Assembly: GCA_037893245.1 (NCBI GenBank)
Contig: JBAIAA010000778.1
Coordinates: 186,001-250,000, forward strand
Source of the DNA: Crossaster papposus
Taxonomy: Eukaryota > Echinodermata > Asteroidea > Velatida > Solasteridae
Direction of reading: 5' to 3'
Length of the DNA stretch: 64,000 bases
Below, in pieces: positions 42,197 through 56,100 of this stretch; the stretch's first letter is position 1; the number at the start of each line of letters is the position of its first letter. The notes under the pieces were generated by a model. It worked only from the letters and a program-made list of their open reading frames with translations, was not told the origin of the DNA and did no database searches. Both the position numbers and the translations under genes were made by a program.

Positions 42197-44127
42197 TAAA
42201 GGGAAAGAAGTGTGCATAAGAAATATGTAAAGGGAAAGAAGTGTGCATAAGAAATATGTAAGGGAAAGAAGTGTGCATAAGAAATATGTAAAGGAAGAAG
42301 TGTGCATAAGAAATATGTAAAGGGAAAGAAGTGTGCATAAGAAATATGTAAAGGGAAAGAAGTGTGCATAAGAAATATGTAAAGGGAAAGAAGTGTGCAT
42401 AAGAAATATGTAAAGGGAAAGAAGTGTGCATAAGAAATATGTAAAGGGAAAGAAGTGTGCATAAGAAATATGTAAAGGGAAAGAAGTGTGCATAAGAAAT
42501 ATGTAAAGGGAAAGAAGTGTGCATAAGAAATATGTAAAGGGAAAGAAGTGTGCATAAGAAATATGTAAAGGGAAAGAAGTGTGCATAAGAAATATGAAAG
42601 AAAAGTGCTAAAATATGTAAAGGGAAAGAAGTGTGCATAAGAAATATGTAAGGAAAGAAGTGTGCATAAGAAATATGTAAAGGGAAAGAAGTGTGCATAA
42701 GAAATATGTAAAGGGAAAGAAGTGTGCATAAGAAATATGTAAAGGGAAAGAAGTGTGCATAAGAAATATGTAAAGGGAAAGAAGTGTGCATAAGAAATAT
42801 GTAAAGGGAAAGAAGTGTGCATAAGAAATATGTAAAGGGAAAGAAGTGTGCATAAGAAATATGTAAAGGGAAAGAAGTGTGCATAAGAAATATGTAAAGG
42901 GAAAGAAGTGTGCATAAGAAATATGTAAAGGGAAAGAAGTGTGCATAAGAAATATGTAAAGGGAAAGAAGTGTGCATAAGAATATGTAAAGGGAAAGAAG
43001 TGTGCATAAGAAATATGTAAAGGGAAAGAAGTGTGCATAAGAAATATGTAAAGGGAAAGAAGTGTGCATAAGAAATATGTAAAGGGAAAGAAGTGTGCAT
43101 AAGAAATATGTAAAGGGAAAGAAGTGTGCATAAGAAATATGTAAAGGGAAAGAAGTGTGCATAAGAAATATGTAAAGGGAAAGAAGTGTGCATAAGAAAT
43201 ATGTAAAGGGAAAGAAGTGTGCATAAGAAATATGTAAAGGGAAAGAAGTGTGCATAAGAAATATGTAAAGGGAAAGAAGTGTGCATAAGAAATATGTAAA
43301 GGGAAAGAAGTGTGCATAAGAAATATGTAAAGGGAAAGAAGTGTGCATAAGAAATATGTAAAGGGAAAGAAGTGTGCATAAGAAATATGTAAAGGGAAAG
43401 AAGTGTGCATAAGAAATATGTAAAGGGAAAGAAGTGTGCATAAGAAATATGTAAAGGGAAAGAAGTGTGCATAAGAAATATGTAAAGGGAAAGAAGTGTG
43501 CATAAGAAATATGTAAAGGGAAAGAAGTGTGCATAAGAAATATGTAAAGGGAAAGAAGTGTGCATAAGAAATATGTAAAGGGAAAGAAGTGTGCATAAGA
43601 CAATATGTAAAGGGAAAGAAGTGTGCATAAGAAATATGTAAAGGGAAAGAAGTGTGCATAAGAAATATGTAAAGGGAAAGAAGTGTGCATAAGAAATATG
43701 TAAAGGGAAAGAAGTGTGCATAAGAAATATGTAAAGGGAAAGAAGTGTGCATAAGAAATATGTAAAGGGAAAGAAGTGTGCATAAGAAATATGTAAAGGG
43801 AAAGAAGTGTGCATAAGAAATATGTAAAGGGAAAGAAGTGTGCATAAGAAATATGTAAAGGGAAAGAAGTGTGCATAAGAAATATGTAAGGGAAAGAAGT
43901 GTGCATAAGAAATATGTAAAGGGAAAGAAGTGTGCATAAGAAATATGTAAAGGGAAAGAAGTGTGCATAAGAAATATGTAAAGGGAAAGAAGTGTGCATA
44001 AGAAATATGTAAGGGAAAGAAGTGTGCATAAGAAATATGTAAAGGGAAAGAAGTGTGCATAAGAAATATGTAAAGGGAAAGAAGTGTGCATAAGAAATAT
44101 GTAAAGGGAAAGAAGTGTGCATAAGAA

Positions 44128-44287
44128 ATAAGAAAGTAGGGAACAAGCTGAGCATAAATATGTAAAGGGAAAGAAGTGTGCATAAGAAATATGTAAAGGG
44201 AAAGAAGTGTGCATAAGAAATATGTAAAGGGAAAGAAGTGTGCATAAGAAATAAACACATGAAGTGGAAACAAGCCCTCGAGTTAAA
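44128..44287 (+). repeat. One corrupted and one near-intact 67-bp unit
   Basis: AGAAAGTAGGGAACAAGCTG (44130-44149) is a shortened form. 44252-44286 (AACACATGAAGTGGAAACAA, then GCCCTCGAGTT) is nearly intact. Confidence 0.7.
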
Positions 44288-46712
44288 TATGTAAAGGGAA
44301 AGAAGTGTGCATAAGAATATGTAAAGGGAAAGAAGTGTGCATAAGAAATATGTAAAGGGAAAGAAGTGTGCATAAGAATATGTAAAGGAAAGAAGTGTGC
44401 ATAAGAAATATGTAAAGGGAAAGAAGTGTGCATAAGAAATATGTAAAGGGAAAGAAGTGTGCATAAGAAATATGTAAAGGGAAAGAAGTGTGCATAAGAA
44501 ATATGTAAAGGGAAAGAAGTGTGCATAAGAAATATGTAAAGGGAAAGAAGTGTGCATAAGAAATATGTAAAGGGAAAGAAGTGTGCATAAGAAATATGTA
44601 AAGGGAAAGAAGTGTGCATAAGAAATATGTAAAGGGAAAGAAGTGTGCATAAGAAATATGTAAAGGGAAAGAAGTGTGCATAAGAAATATGTAAGGGAAA
44701 GAAGTGTGCATAAGAAATATGTAAAGGGAAAGAAGTGTGCATAAGAAATATGTAAAGGGAAAGAAGTGTGCATAAGAAATATGTAAAGGGAAAGAAGTGT
44801 GCATAAGAAATATGTAAAGGGAAAGAAGTGTGCATAAGAAATATGTAAAGGGAAAGAAGTGTGCATAAGAAATATGTAAAGGGAAAGAAGTGTGCATAAG
44901 AAATATGTAAAGGGAAAGAAGTGTGCATAAGAAATATGTAAAGGGAAAGAAGTGTGCATAAGAAATATGTAAAGGGAAAGAAGTGTGCATAAGAAATATG
45001 TAAAGGGAAAGAAGTGTGCATAAGAAATATGTAAAGGGAAAGAAGTGTGCATAAGAAATATGTAAAGGGAAAGAAGTGTGCATAAGAAATATGTAAAGGG
45101 AAAGAAGTGTGCATAAGAAATATGTAAAGGGAAAGAAGTGTGCATAAGAAATATGTAAGGAAGAAGTGCTAAGAAATATGTAAAGGGAAAGAAGTGTGCA
45201 TAAGAAATATGTAAAGGGAAAGAAGTGTGCATAAGAAATATGTAAAGGGAAAGAAGTGTGCATAAGAAATATGTAAAGGGAAAGAAGTGTGCATAAGAAT
45301 ATGTAAAGGGAAAGAAGTGTGCATAAGAAATATGTAAAGGGAAAGAAGTGTGCATAAGAAATATGTAAAGGGAAAGAAGTGTGCATAAGAAATATGTAAA
45401 GGGAAAGAAGTGTGCATAAGAAAATATGTAAAGGGAAAGAAGTGTGCATAAGAAATATGTAAAGGGAAAGAAGTGTGCATAAGAAATATGTAAAGGGAAA
45501 GAAGTGTGCATAAGAAATATGTAAAGGGAAAGAAGTGTGCATAAGAAATATGTAAAGGGAAAGAAGTGTGCATAAGAAATATGTAAAGGGAAAGAAGTGT
45601 GCATAAGAAATATGTAAAGGGAAAGAAGTGTGCATAAGAAATATGTAAAGGGAAAGAAGTGTGCATAAGAAATATGTAAAGGGAAAGAAGTGTGCATAAG
45701 AAATATGTAAAGGGAAAGAAGTGTGCATAAGAAATATGTAAAGGGAAAGAAGTGTGCATAAGAAATATGTAAAGGAAAGAAGTGTGCATAAGAAATATGT
45801 AAAGGGAAAGAAGTGTGCATAAGAAATATGTAAAGGGAAAGAAGTGTGCATAAGAAATATGTAAAGGGAAAGAAGTGTGCATAAGAAATATGTAAAGGGA
45901 AAGAAGTGTGCATAAGAAATATGTAAAGGGAAAGAAGTGTGCATAAGAAATATGTAAAGGGAAAGAAGTGTGCATAAGAAATATGTAAAGGGAAAGAAGT
46001 GTGCATAAGAATATGTAAAGGGAAAGAAGTGTGCATAAGAAATATGTAAAGGGAAAGAAGTGTGCATAAGAAATATGTAAAGGAAAGAAGTGTGCATAAG
46101 AAATATGTAAAGGAAAGAAGTGTGCATAAGAAATATGTAAAGGGAAAGAAGTGTGCATAAGAAATATGTAAAGGGAAAGAAGTGTGCATAAGAAATATGT
46201 AAAGGGAAAGAAGTGTGCATAAGAAATATGTAAAGGGAAAGAAGTGTGCATAAGAAATATGTAAAGGGAAAGAAGTGTGCATAAGAAATATGTAAAGGGA
46301 AAGAAGTGTGCATAAGAAATATGTAAAGGGAAAGAAGTGTGCATAAGAAATATGTAAAGGGAAAGAAGTGTGCATAAGAAATATGTAAAGGGAAAGAAGT
46401 GTGCATAAGAAATATGTAAAGGGAAAGAAGTGTGCATAAGAAATATGTAAAGGGAAAGAAGTGTGCATAAGAAATATGTAAAGGGAAAGAAGTGTGCATA
46501 AGAAATATGTAAAGGGAAAGAAGTGTGCATAAGAAATATGTAAAGGAAAGAAGTGTGCATAAGAAATATGTAAAGGGAAAGAAGTGTGCATAAGAAATAT
46601 GTAAGGAAAGAAGTGTGCTAAGAAATATGTAAAGGGAAAGAAGTGTGCATAAGAAATATGTAAAGGGAAAGAAGTGTGCATAAGAAATATGTAAAGGGAA
46701 AGAAGTGTGCAT

Positions 46713-46752
46713 AAGAATAAACACATGATGAGGGAACAAGCCTCGAGTAAAT
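46713..46752 (+). repeat. 67-bp variant unit with deletions
   Basis: AAACACATGATGAGGGAACA followed by AGCCTCGAGTAAATATG, lacking a few bases relative to intact copies. Confidence 0.75.
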
Positions 46753-49700
46753 ATGTAAAGGGAAAGAAGTGTGCATAAGAAATATGTAAAGGGAAAGAAG
46801 TGTGCATAAGAATATGTAAAGGGAAAGAAGTGTGCATAGAAAACATGATAAGGGAAAGAAGTGCCTAAGAAATATGTAAAGGGAAAGAAGTGTGCATAAG
46901 AAATATGTAAAGGGAAAGAAGTGTGCATAAGAAATATGTAAAGGGAAAGAAGTGTGCATAAGAAATATGTAAAGGGAAAGAAGTGTGCATAAGAAATATG
47001 TAAAGGGAAAGAAGTGTGCATAAGAAATATGTAAAGGGAAAGAAGTGTGCATAAGAAATATGTAAAGGGAAAGAAGTGTGCATAAGAAATATGTAAAGGG
47101 AAAGAAGTGTGCATAAGAAATATGTAAAGGGAAGAAGTGTGCATAAGAAATATGTAAAGGGAAAGAAGTGTGCATAAGAAATATGTAAAGGGAAAGAAGT
47201 GTGCATAAGAATATGTAAAGGGAAAGAAGTGTGCATAAGAAATATGTAAAGGGAAAGAAGTGTGCATAAGAAATAAGTAAAGAAGAAGAAGCTGCATAAG
47301 AAATATGTAAAGGGAAAGAAGTGTGCATAAGAAATATGTAAAGGGAAAGAAGTGTGCATAAGAAATATGTAAAGGGAAAGAAGTGTGCATAAGAAATATG
47401 TAAAGGGAAAGAAGTGTGCATAAGAAATATGTAAAGGGAAAGAAGTGTGCATAAGAAATATGTAAAGGGAAAGAAGTGTGCATAAGAAATATGTAAAGGG
47501 AAAGAAGTGTGCATAAGAAATATGTAAAGGGAAAGAAGTGTGCATAAGAAATATGTAAAGGGAAAGAAGTGTGCATAAGAAATATGTAAAGGGAAAGAAG
47601 TGTGCATAAGAAATATGTAAAGGGAAAGAAGTGTGCATAAGAAATATGTAAAGGGAAAGAAGTGTGCATAAGAAATATGTAAAGGAAAGAAGTGTGCATA
47701 AGAAATATGTAAGGGAAAGAAGTGTGCATAAGAAATATGTAAAGGGAAAGAAGTGTGCATAAGAAATATGTAAAGGGAAAGAAGTGTGCATAAGAAATAT
47801 GTAAAGGGAAAGAAGTGTGCATAAGAAATATGTAAAGGGAAAGAAGTGTGCATAAGAAATATGTAAAGGGAAAGAAGTGTGCATAAGAAATATGTAAAGG
47901 GAAAGAAGTGTGCATAAGAAATATGTAAAGGGAAAGAAGTGTGCATAAGAAATATGTAAAGGGAAAGAAGTGTGCATAAGAAATATGTAAAGGGAAAGAA
48001 GTGTGCATAAGAAATATGTAAAGGGAAAGAAGTGTGCATAAGAAATATGTAAAGGGAAAGAAGTGTGCATAAGAAATATGTAAAGGGAAAGAAGTGTGCA
48101 TAAGAAATATGTAAAGGGAAAGAAGTGTGCATAAGAAATATGTAAAGGGAAAGAAGTGTGCATAAGAAATATGTAAAGGGAAAGAAGTGTGCATAAGAAA
48201 TATGTAAAGGGAAAGAAGTGTGCATAAGAAATATGTAAAGGGAAAGAAGTGTGCATAAGAAATATGTAAAGGGAAAGAAGTGTGCATAAGAAATATGTAA
48301 AGGGAAAGAAGTGTGCATAAGAAATATGTAAAGGGAAAGAAGTGTGCATAAGAAATATGTAAAGGGAAAGAAGTGTGCATAAGAAATATGTAAAGGGAAA
48401 GAAGTGTGCATAAGAAATATGTAAAGGGAAAGAAGTGTGCATAAGAAATATGTAAAGGGAAAGAAGTGTGCATAAGAAATATGTAAAGGGAAAGAAGTGT
48501 GCATAAGAAATATGTAAAGGGAAAGAAGTGTGCATAAGAAATATGTAAAGGGAAAGAAGTGTGCATAAGAAATATGTAAAGGGAAAGAAGTGTGCATAAG
48601 AAATATGTAAAGGGAAAGAAGTGTGCATAAGAAATATGTAAAGGGAAAGAAGTGTGCATAAGAAATATGTAAAGGGAAAGAAGTGTGCATAAGAAATATG
48701 TAAAGGGAAAGAAGTGTGCATAAGAAATATGTAAAGGGAAAGAAGTGTGCATAAGAAATATGTAAAGGGAAAGAAGTGTGCATAAGAAATATGTAAAGGG
48801 AAAGAAGTGTGCATAAGAAATATGTAAAGGGAAAGAAGTGTGCATAAGAAATATGTAAAGGGAAAGAAGTGTGCATAAGAAATATGTAAAGGGAAAGAAG
48901 TGTGCATAAGAAATATGTAAAGGGAAAGAAGTGTGCATAAGAAATATGTAAAGGGAAAGAAGTGTGCATAAGAAATATGTAAAGGGAAAGAAGTGTGCAT
49001 AAGAAATATGTAAAGGGAAAGAAGTGTGCATAAGAAATATGTAAAGGGAAAGAAGTGTGCATAAGAAATATGTAAAGGGAAAGAAGTGTGCATAAGAAAT
49101 ATGTAAAGGGAAAGAAGTGTGCATAAGAAATATGTAAAGGGAAAGAAGTGTGCATAAGAAATATGTAAAGGGAAAGAAGTGTGCATAAGAAATATGTAAA
49201 GGGAAAGAAGTGTGCATAAGAAATATGTAAAGGGAAAGAAGTGTGCATAAGAAATATGTAAAGGGAAAGAAGTGTGCATAAGAAATATGTAAAGGGAAAG
49301 AAGTGTGCATAAGAAATATGTAAAGGGAAAGAAGTGTGCATAAGAAATATGTAAAGGGAAAGAAGTGTGCATAAGAAATATGTAAAGGGAAAGAAGTGTG
49401 CATAAGAAATATGTAAAGGGAAAGAAGTGTGCATAAGAAATATGTAAAGGGAAAGAAGTGTGCATAAGAAATATGTAAAGGGAAAGAAGTGTGCATAAGA
49501 AATATGTAAAGGGAAAGAAGTGTGCATAAGAAATATGTAAAGGGAAAGAAGTGTGCATAAGAAATATGTAAAGGGAAAGAAGTGTGCATAAGAAATATGT
49601 AAAGGGAAAGAAGTGTGCATAAGAAATATGTAAAGGGAAAGAAGTGTGCATAAGAAATATGTAAAGGGAAAGAAGTGTGCATAAGAAATATGTAAAGGGA

Positions 49701-52700
49701 AAGAAGTGTGCATAAGAAATATGTAAAGGGAAAGAAGTGTGCATAAGAAATATGTAAAGGGAAAGAAGTGTGCATAAGAAATATGTAAAGGGAAAGAAGT
49801 GTGCATAAGAAATATGTAAAGGGAAAGAAGTGTGCATAAGAAATATGTAAAGGGAAAGAAGTGTGCATAAGAAATATGTAAAGGGAAAGAAGTGTGCATA
49901 AGAAATATGTAAAGGGAAAGAAGTGTGCATAAGAAATATGTAAAGGGAAAGAAGTGTGCATAAGAAATATGTAAAGGGAAAGAAGTGTGCATAAGAAATA
50001 TGTAAAGGGAAAGAAGTGTGCATAAGAAATATGTAAAGGGAAAGAAGTGTGCATAAGAAATATGTAAAGGGAAAGAAGTGTGCATAAGAAATATGTAAAG
50101 GGAAAGAAGTGTGCATAAGAAATATGTAAAGGGAAAGAAGTGTGCATAAGAAATATGTAAAGGGAAAGAAGTGTGCATAAGAAATATGTAAAGGGAAAGA
50201 AGTGTGCATAAGAAATATGTAAAGGGAAAGAAGTGTGCATAAGAAATATGTAAAGGGAAAGAAGTGTGCATAAGAAATATGTAAAGGGAAAGAAGTGTGC
50301 ATAAGAAATATGTAAAGGGAAAGAAGTGTGCATAAGAAATATGTAAAGGGAAAGAAGTGTGCATAAGAAATATGTAAAGGGAAAGAAGTGTGCATAAGAA
50401 ATATGTAAAGGGAAAGAAGTGTGCATAAGAAATATGTAAAGGGAAAGAAGTGTGCATAAGAAATATGTAAAGGGAAAGAAGTGTGCATAAGAAATATGTA
50501 AAGGGAAAGAAGTGTGCATAAGAAATATGTAAAGGGAAAGAAGTGTGCATAAGAAATATGTAAAGGGAAAGAAGTGTGCATAAGAAATATGTAAAGGGAA
50601 AGAAGTGTGCATAAGAAATATGTAAAGGGAAAGAAGTGTGCATAAGAAATATGTAAAGGGAAAGAAGTGTGCATAAGAAATATGTAAAGGGAAAGAAGTG
50701 TGCATAAGAAATATGTAAAGGGAAAGAAGTGTGCATAAGAAATATGTAAAGGGAAAGAAGTGTGCATAAGAAATATGTAAAGGGAAAGAAGTGTGCATAA
50801 GAAATATGTAAAGGGAAAGAAGTGTGCATAAGAAATATGTAAAGGGAAAGAAGTGTGCATAAGAAATATGTAAAGGGAAAGAAGTGTGCATAAGAAATAT
50901 GTAAAGGGAAAGAAGTGTGCATAAGAAATATGTAAAGGGAAAGAAGTGTGCATAAGAAATATGTAAAGGGAAAGAAGTGTGCATAAGAAATATGTAAAGG
51001 GAAAGAAGTGTGCATAAGAAATATGTAAAGGGAAAGAAGTGTGCATAAGAAATATGTAAAGGGAAAGAAGTGTGCATAAGAAATATGTAAAGGGAAAGAA
51101 GTGTGCATAAGAAATATGTAAAGGGAAAGAAGTGTGCATAAGAAATATGTAAAGGGAAAGAAGTGTGCATAAGAAATATGTAAAGGGAAAGAAGTGTGCA
51201 TAAGAAATATGTAAAGGGAAAGAAGTGTGCATAAGAAATATGTAAAGGGAAAGAAGTGTGCATAAGAAATATGTAAAGGGAAAGAAGTGTGCATAAGAAA
51301 TATGTAAAGGGAAAGAAGTGTGCATAAGAAATATGTAAAGGGAAAGAAGTGTGCATAAGAAATATGTAAAGGGAAAGAAGTGTGCATAAGAAATATGTAA
51401 AGGGAAAGAAGTGTGCATAAGAAATATGTAAAGGGAAAGAAGTGTGCATAAGAAATATGTAAAGGGAAAGAAGTGTGCATAAGAAATATGTAAAGGGAAA
51501 GAAGTGTGCATAAGAAATATGTAAAGGGAAAGAAGTGTGCATAAGAAATATGTAAAGGGAAAGAAGTGTGCATAAGAAATATGTAAAGGGAAAGAAGTGT
51601 GCATAAGAAATATGTAAAGGGAAAGAAGTGTGCATAAGAAATATGTAAAGGGAAAGAAGTGTGCATAAGAAATATGTAAAGGGAAAGAAGTGTGCATAAG
51701 AAATATGTAAAGGGAAAGAAGTGTGCATAAGAAATATGTAAAGGGAAAGAAGTGTGCATAAGAAATATGTAAAGGGAAAGAAGTGTGCATAAGAAATATG
51801 TAAAGGGAAAGAAGTGTGCATAAGAAATATGTAAAGGGAAAGAAGTGTGCATAAGAAATATGTAAAGGGAAAGAAGTGTGCATAAGAAATATGTAAAGGG
51901 AAAGAAGTGTGCATAAGAAATATGTAAAGGGAAAGAAGTGTGCATAAGAAATATGTAAAGGGAAAGAAGTGTGCATAAGAAATATGTAAAGGGAAAGAAG
52001 TGTGCATAAGAAATATGTAAAGGGAAAGAAGTGTGCATAAGAAATATGTAAAGGGAAAGAAGTGTGCATAAGAAATAAGAATGAAGGGAAGAGTGCATAA
52101 GTAAATATGTAAAGGGAAAGAAGTGTGCATAAGAAATATGTAAAGGGAAAGAAGTGTGCATAAGAAATATGTAAAGGGAAAGAAGTGTGCATAAGAAATA
52201 TGTAAAGGGAAAGAAGTGTGCATAAGAAATATGTAAAGGGAAAGAAGTGTGCATAAGAAATATGTAAAGGGAAAGAAGTGTGCATAAGAAATATGTAAAG
52301 GGAAAGAAGTGTGCATAAGAAATATGTAAAGGGAAAGAAGTGTGCATAAGAAATATGTAAAGGGAAAGAAGTGTGCATAAGAAATATGTAAAGGGAAAGA
52401 AGTGTGCATAAGAAATATGTAAAGGGAAAGAAGTGTGCATAAGAAATATGTAAAGGGAAAGAAGTGTGCATAAGAAATATGTAAAGGGAAAGAAGTGTGC
52501 ATAAGAAATATGTAAAGGGAAAGAAGTGTGCATAAGAAATATGTAAAGGGAAAGAAGTGTGCATAAGAAATATGTAAAGGGAAAGAAGTGTGCATAAGAA
52601 ATATGTAAAGGGAAAGAAGTGTGCATAAGAAATATGTAAAGGGAAAGAAGTGTGCATAAGAAATATGTAAAGGGAAAGAAGTGTGCATAAGAAATATGTA

Positions 52701-53063
52701 AAGGGAAAGAAGTGTGCATAAGAAATATGTAAAGGGAAAGAAGTGTGCATAAGAAATATGTAAAGGGAAAGAAGTGTGCATAAGAAATATGTAAAGGGAA
52801 AGAAGTGTGCATAAGAAATATGTAAAGGGAAAGAAGTGTGCATAAGAAATATGTAAAGGGAAAGAAGTGTGCATAAGAAATATGTAAAGGGAAAGAAGTG
52901 TGCATAAGAAATATGTAAAGGGAAAGAAGTGTGCATAAGAAATATGTAAAGGGAAAGAAGTGTGCATAAGAAATATGTAAAGGGAAAGAAGTGTGCATAA
53001 GAAATATGTAAAGGGAAAGAAGTGTGCATAAGAAATATGTAAAGGGAAAGAAGTGTGCATAAG

Positions 53064-53100
53064 AAATAAATGATGTGGAACAAGCCCTCGAGTAAATATG
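53064..53100 (+). repeat. 67-bp variant unit, shortened
   Basis: AAATGATGTGGAACAAGCCC, then TCGAGTAAATATG, lacks the ACAC part of the extra segment. Related fragments lie at 52076-52108, 57655-57680 and 58236-58256. Confidence 0.7.
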
Positions 53101-56100
53101 TAAAGGGAAAGAAGTGTGCATAAGAAATATGTAAAGGGAAAGAAGTGTGCATAAGAAATATGTAAAGGGAAAGAAGTGTGCATAAGAAATATGTAAAGGG
53201 AAAGAAGTGTGCATAAGAAATATGTAAAGGGAAAGAAGTGTGCATAAGAAATATGTAAAGGGAAAGAAGTGTGCATAAGAAATATGTAAAGGGAAAGAAG
53301 TGTGCATAAGAAATATGTAAAGGGAAAGAAGTGTGCATAAGAAATATGTAAAGGGAAAGAAGTGTGCATAAGAAATATGTAAAGGGAAAGAAGTGTGCAT
53401 AAGAAATATGTAAAGGGAAAGAAGTGTGCATAAGAAATATGTAAAGGGAAAGAAGTGTGCATAAGAAATATGTAAAGGGAAAGAAGTGTGCATAAGAAAT
53501 ATGTAAAGGGAAAGAAGTGTGCATAAGAAATATGTAAAGGGAAAGAAGTGTGCATAAGAAATATGTAAAGGGAAAGAAGTGTGCATAAGAAATATGTAAA
53601 GGGAAAGAAGTGTGAATAAGAAATATGTAAAGGGAAAGAAGTGTGCATAAGAAATATGTAAAGGGAAAGAAGTGTGCATAAGAAATATGTAAAGGGAAAG
53701 AAGTGTGCATAAGAAATATGTAAAGGGAAAGAAGTGTGCATAAGAAATATGTAAAGGGAAAGAAGTGTGCATAAGAAATATGTAAAGGGAAAGAAGTGTG
53801 CATAAGAAATATGTAAAGGGAAAGAAGTGTGCATAAGAAATATGTAAAGGGAAAGAAGTGTGCATAAGAAATATGTAAAGGGAAAGAAGTGTGCATAAGA
53901 AATATGTAAAGGGAAAGAAGTGTGCATAAGAAATATGTAAAGGGAAAGAAGTGTGCATAAGAAATATGTAAAGGGAAAGAAGTGTGCATAAGAAATATGT
54001 AAAGGGAAAGAAGTGTGCATAAGAAATATGTAAAGGGAAAGAAGTGTGCATAAGAAATATGTAAAGGGAAAGAAGTGTGCATAAGAAATATGTAAAGGGA
54101 AAGAAGTGTGCATAAGAAATATGTAAAGGGAAAGAAGTGTGCATAAGAAATATGTAAAGGGAAAGAAGTGTGCATAAGAAATATGTAAAGGGAAAGAAGT
54201 GTGCATAAGAAATATGTAAAGGGAAAGAAGTGTGCATAAGAAATATGTAAAGGGAAAGAAGTGTGCATAAGAAATATGTAAAGGGAAAGAAGTGTGCATA
54301 AGAAATATGTAAAGGGAAAGAAGTGTGCATAAGAAATATGTAAAGGGAAAGAAGTGTGCATAAGAAATATGTAAAGGGAAAGAAGTGTGCATAAGAAATA
54401 TGTAAAGGGAAAGAAGTGTGCATAAGAAATATGTAAAGGGAAAGAAGTGTGCATAAGAAATATGTAGGGAAAGAAGTGTGCATAAGAAATATGTAAAGGG
54501 AAAGAAGTGTGCATAAGAAATATGTAAAGGGAAAGAAGTGTGCATAAGAAATATGTAAAGGGAAAGAAGTGTGCATAAGAAATATGTAAAGGGAAAGAAG
54601 TGTGCATAAGAAATATGTAAAGGGAAAGAAGTGTGCATAAGAAATATGTAAAGGGAAAGAAGTGTGCATAAGAAATATGTAAAGGGAAAGAAGTGTGCAT
54701 AAGAAATATGTAAAGGGAAAGAAGTGTGCATAAGAAATATGTAAAGGGAAAGAAGTGTGCATAAGAAATATGTAAAGGGAAAGAAGTGTGCATAAGAAAT
54801 ATGTAAAGGGAAAGAAGTGTGCATAAGAAATATGTAAAGGGAAAGAAGTGTGCATAAGAAATATGTAAAGGGAAAGAAGTGTGCATAAGAAATATGTAAA
54901 GGGAAAGAAGTGTGCATAAGAAATATGTAAAGGGAAAGAAGTGTGCATAAGAAATATGTAAAGGGAAAGAAGTGTGCATAAGAAATATGTAAAGGGAAAG
55001 AAGTGTGCATAAGAAATATGTAAAGGGAAAGAAGTGTGCATAAGAAATATGTAAAGGGAAAGAAGTGTGCATAAGAAATATGTAAAGGGAAAGAAGTGTG
55101 CATAAGAAATATGTAAAGGGAAAGAAGTGTGCATAAGAAATATGTAAAGGGAAAGAAGTGTGCATAAGAAATATGTAAAGGGAAAGAAGTGTGCATAAGA
55201 AATATGTAAAGGGAAAGAAGTGTGCATAAGAAATATGTAAAGGGAAAGAAGTGTGCATAAGAAATATGTAAAGGGAAAGAAGTGTGCATAAGAAATATGT
55301 AAAGGGAAAGAAGTGTGCATAAGAAATATGTAAAGGGAAAGAAGTGTGCATAAGAAATATGTAAAGGGAAAGAAGTGTGCATAAGAAATATGTAAAGGGA
55401 AAGAAGTGTGCATAAGAAATATGTAAAGGGAAAGAAGTGTGCATAAGAAATATGTAAAGGGAAAGAAGTGTGCATAAGAAATATGTAAAGGGAAAGAAGT
55501 GTGCATAAGAAATATGTAAAGGGAAAGAAGTGTGCATAAGAAATATGTAAAGGGAAAGAAGTGTGCATAAGAAATATGTAAAGGGAAAGAAGTGTGCATA
55601 AGAAATATGTAAAGGGAAAGAAGTGTGCATAAGAAATATGTAAAGGGAAAGAAGTGTGCATAAGAAATATGTAAAGGGAAAGAAGTGTGCATAAGAAATA
55701 TGTAAAGGGAAAGAAGTGTGCATAAGAAATATGTAAAGGGAAAGAAGTGTGCATAAGAAATATGTAAAGGGAAAGAAGTGTGCATAAGAAATATGTAAAG
55801 GGAAAGAAGTGTGCATAAGAAATATGTAAAGGGAAAGAAGTGTGCATAAGAAATATGTAAAGGGAAAGAAGTGTGCATAAGAAATATGTAAAGGGAAAGA
55901 AGTGTGCATAAGAAATATGTAAAGGGAAAGAAGTGTGCATAAGAAATATGTAAAGGGAAAGAAGTGTGCATAAGAAATATGTAAAGGGAAAGAAGTGTGC
56001 ATAAGAAATATGTAAAGGGAAAGAAGTGTGCATAAGAAATATGTAAAGGGAAAGAAGTGTGCATAAGAAATATGTAAAGGGAAAGAAGTGTGCATAAGAA

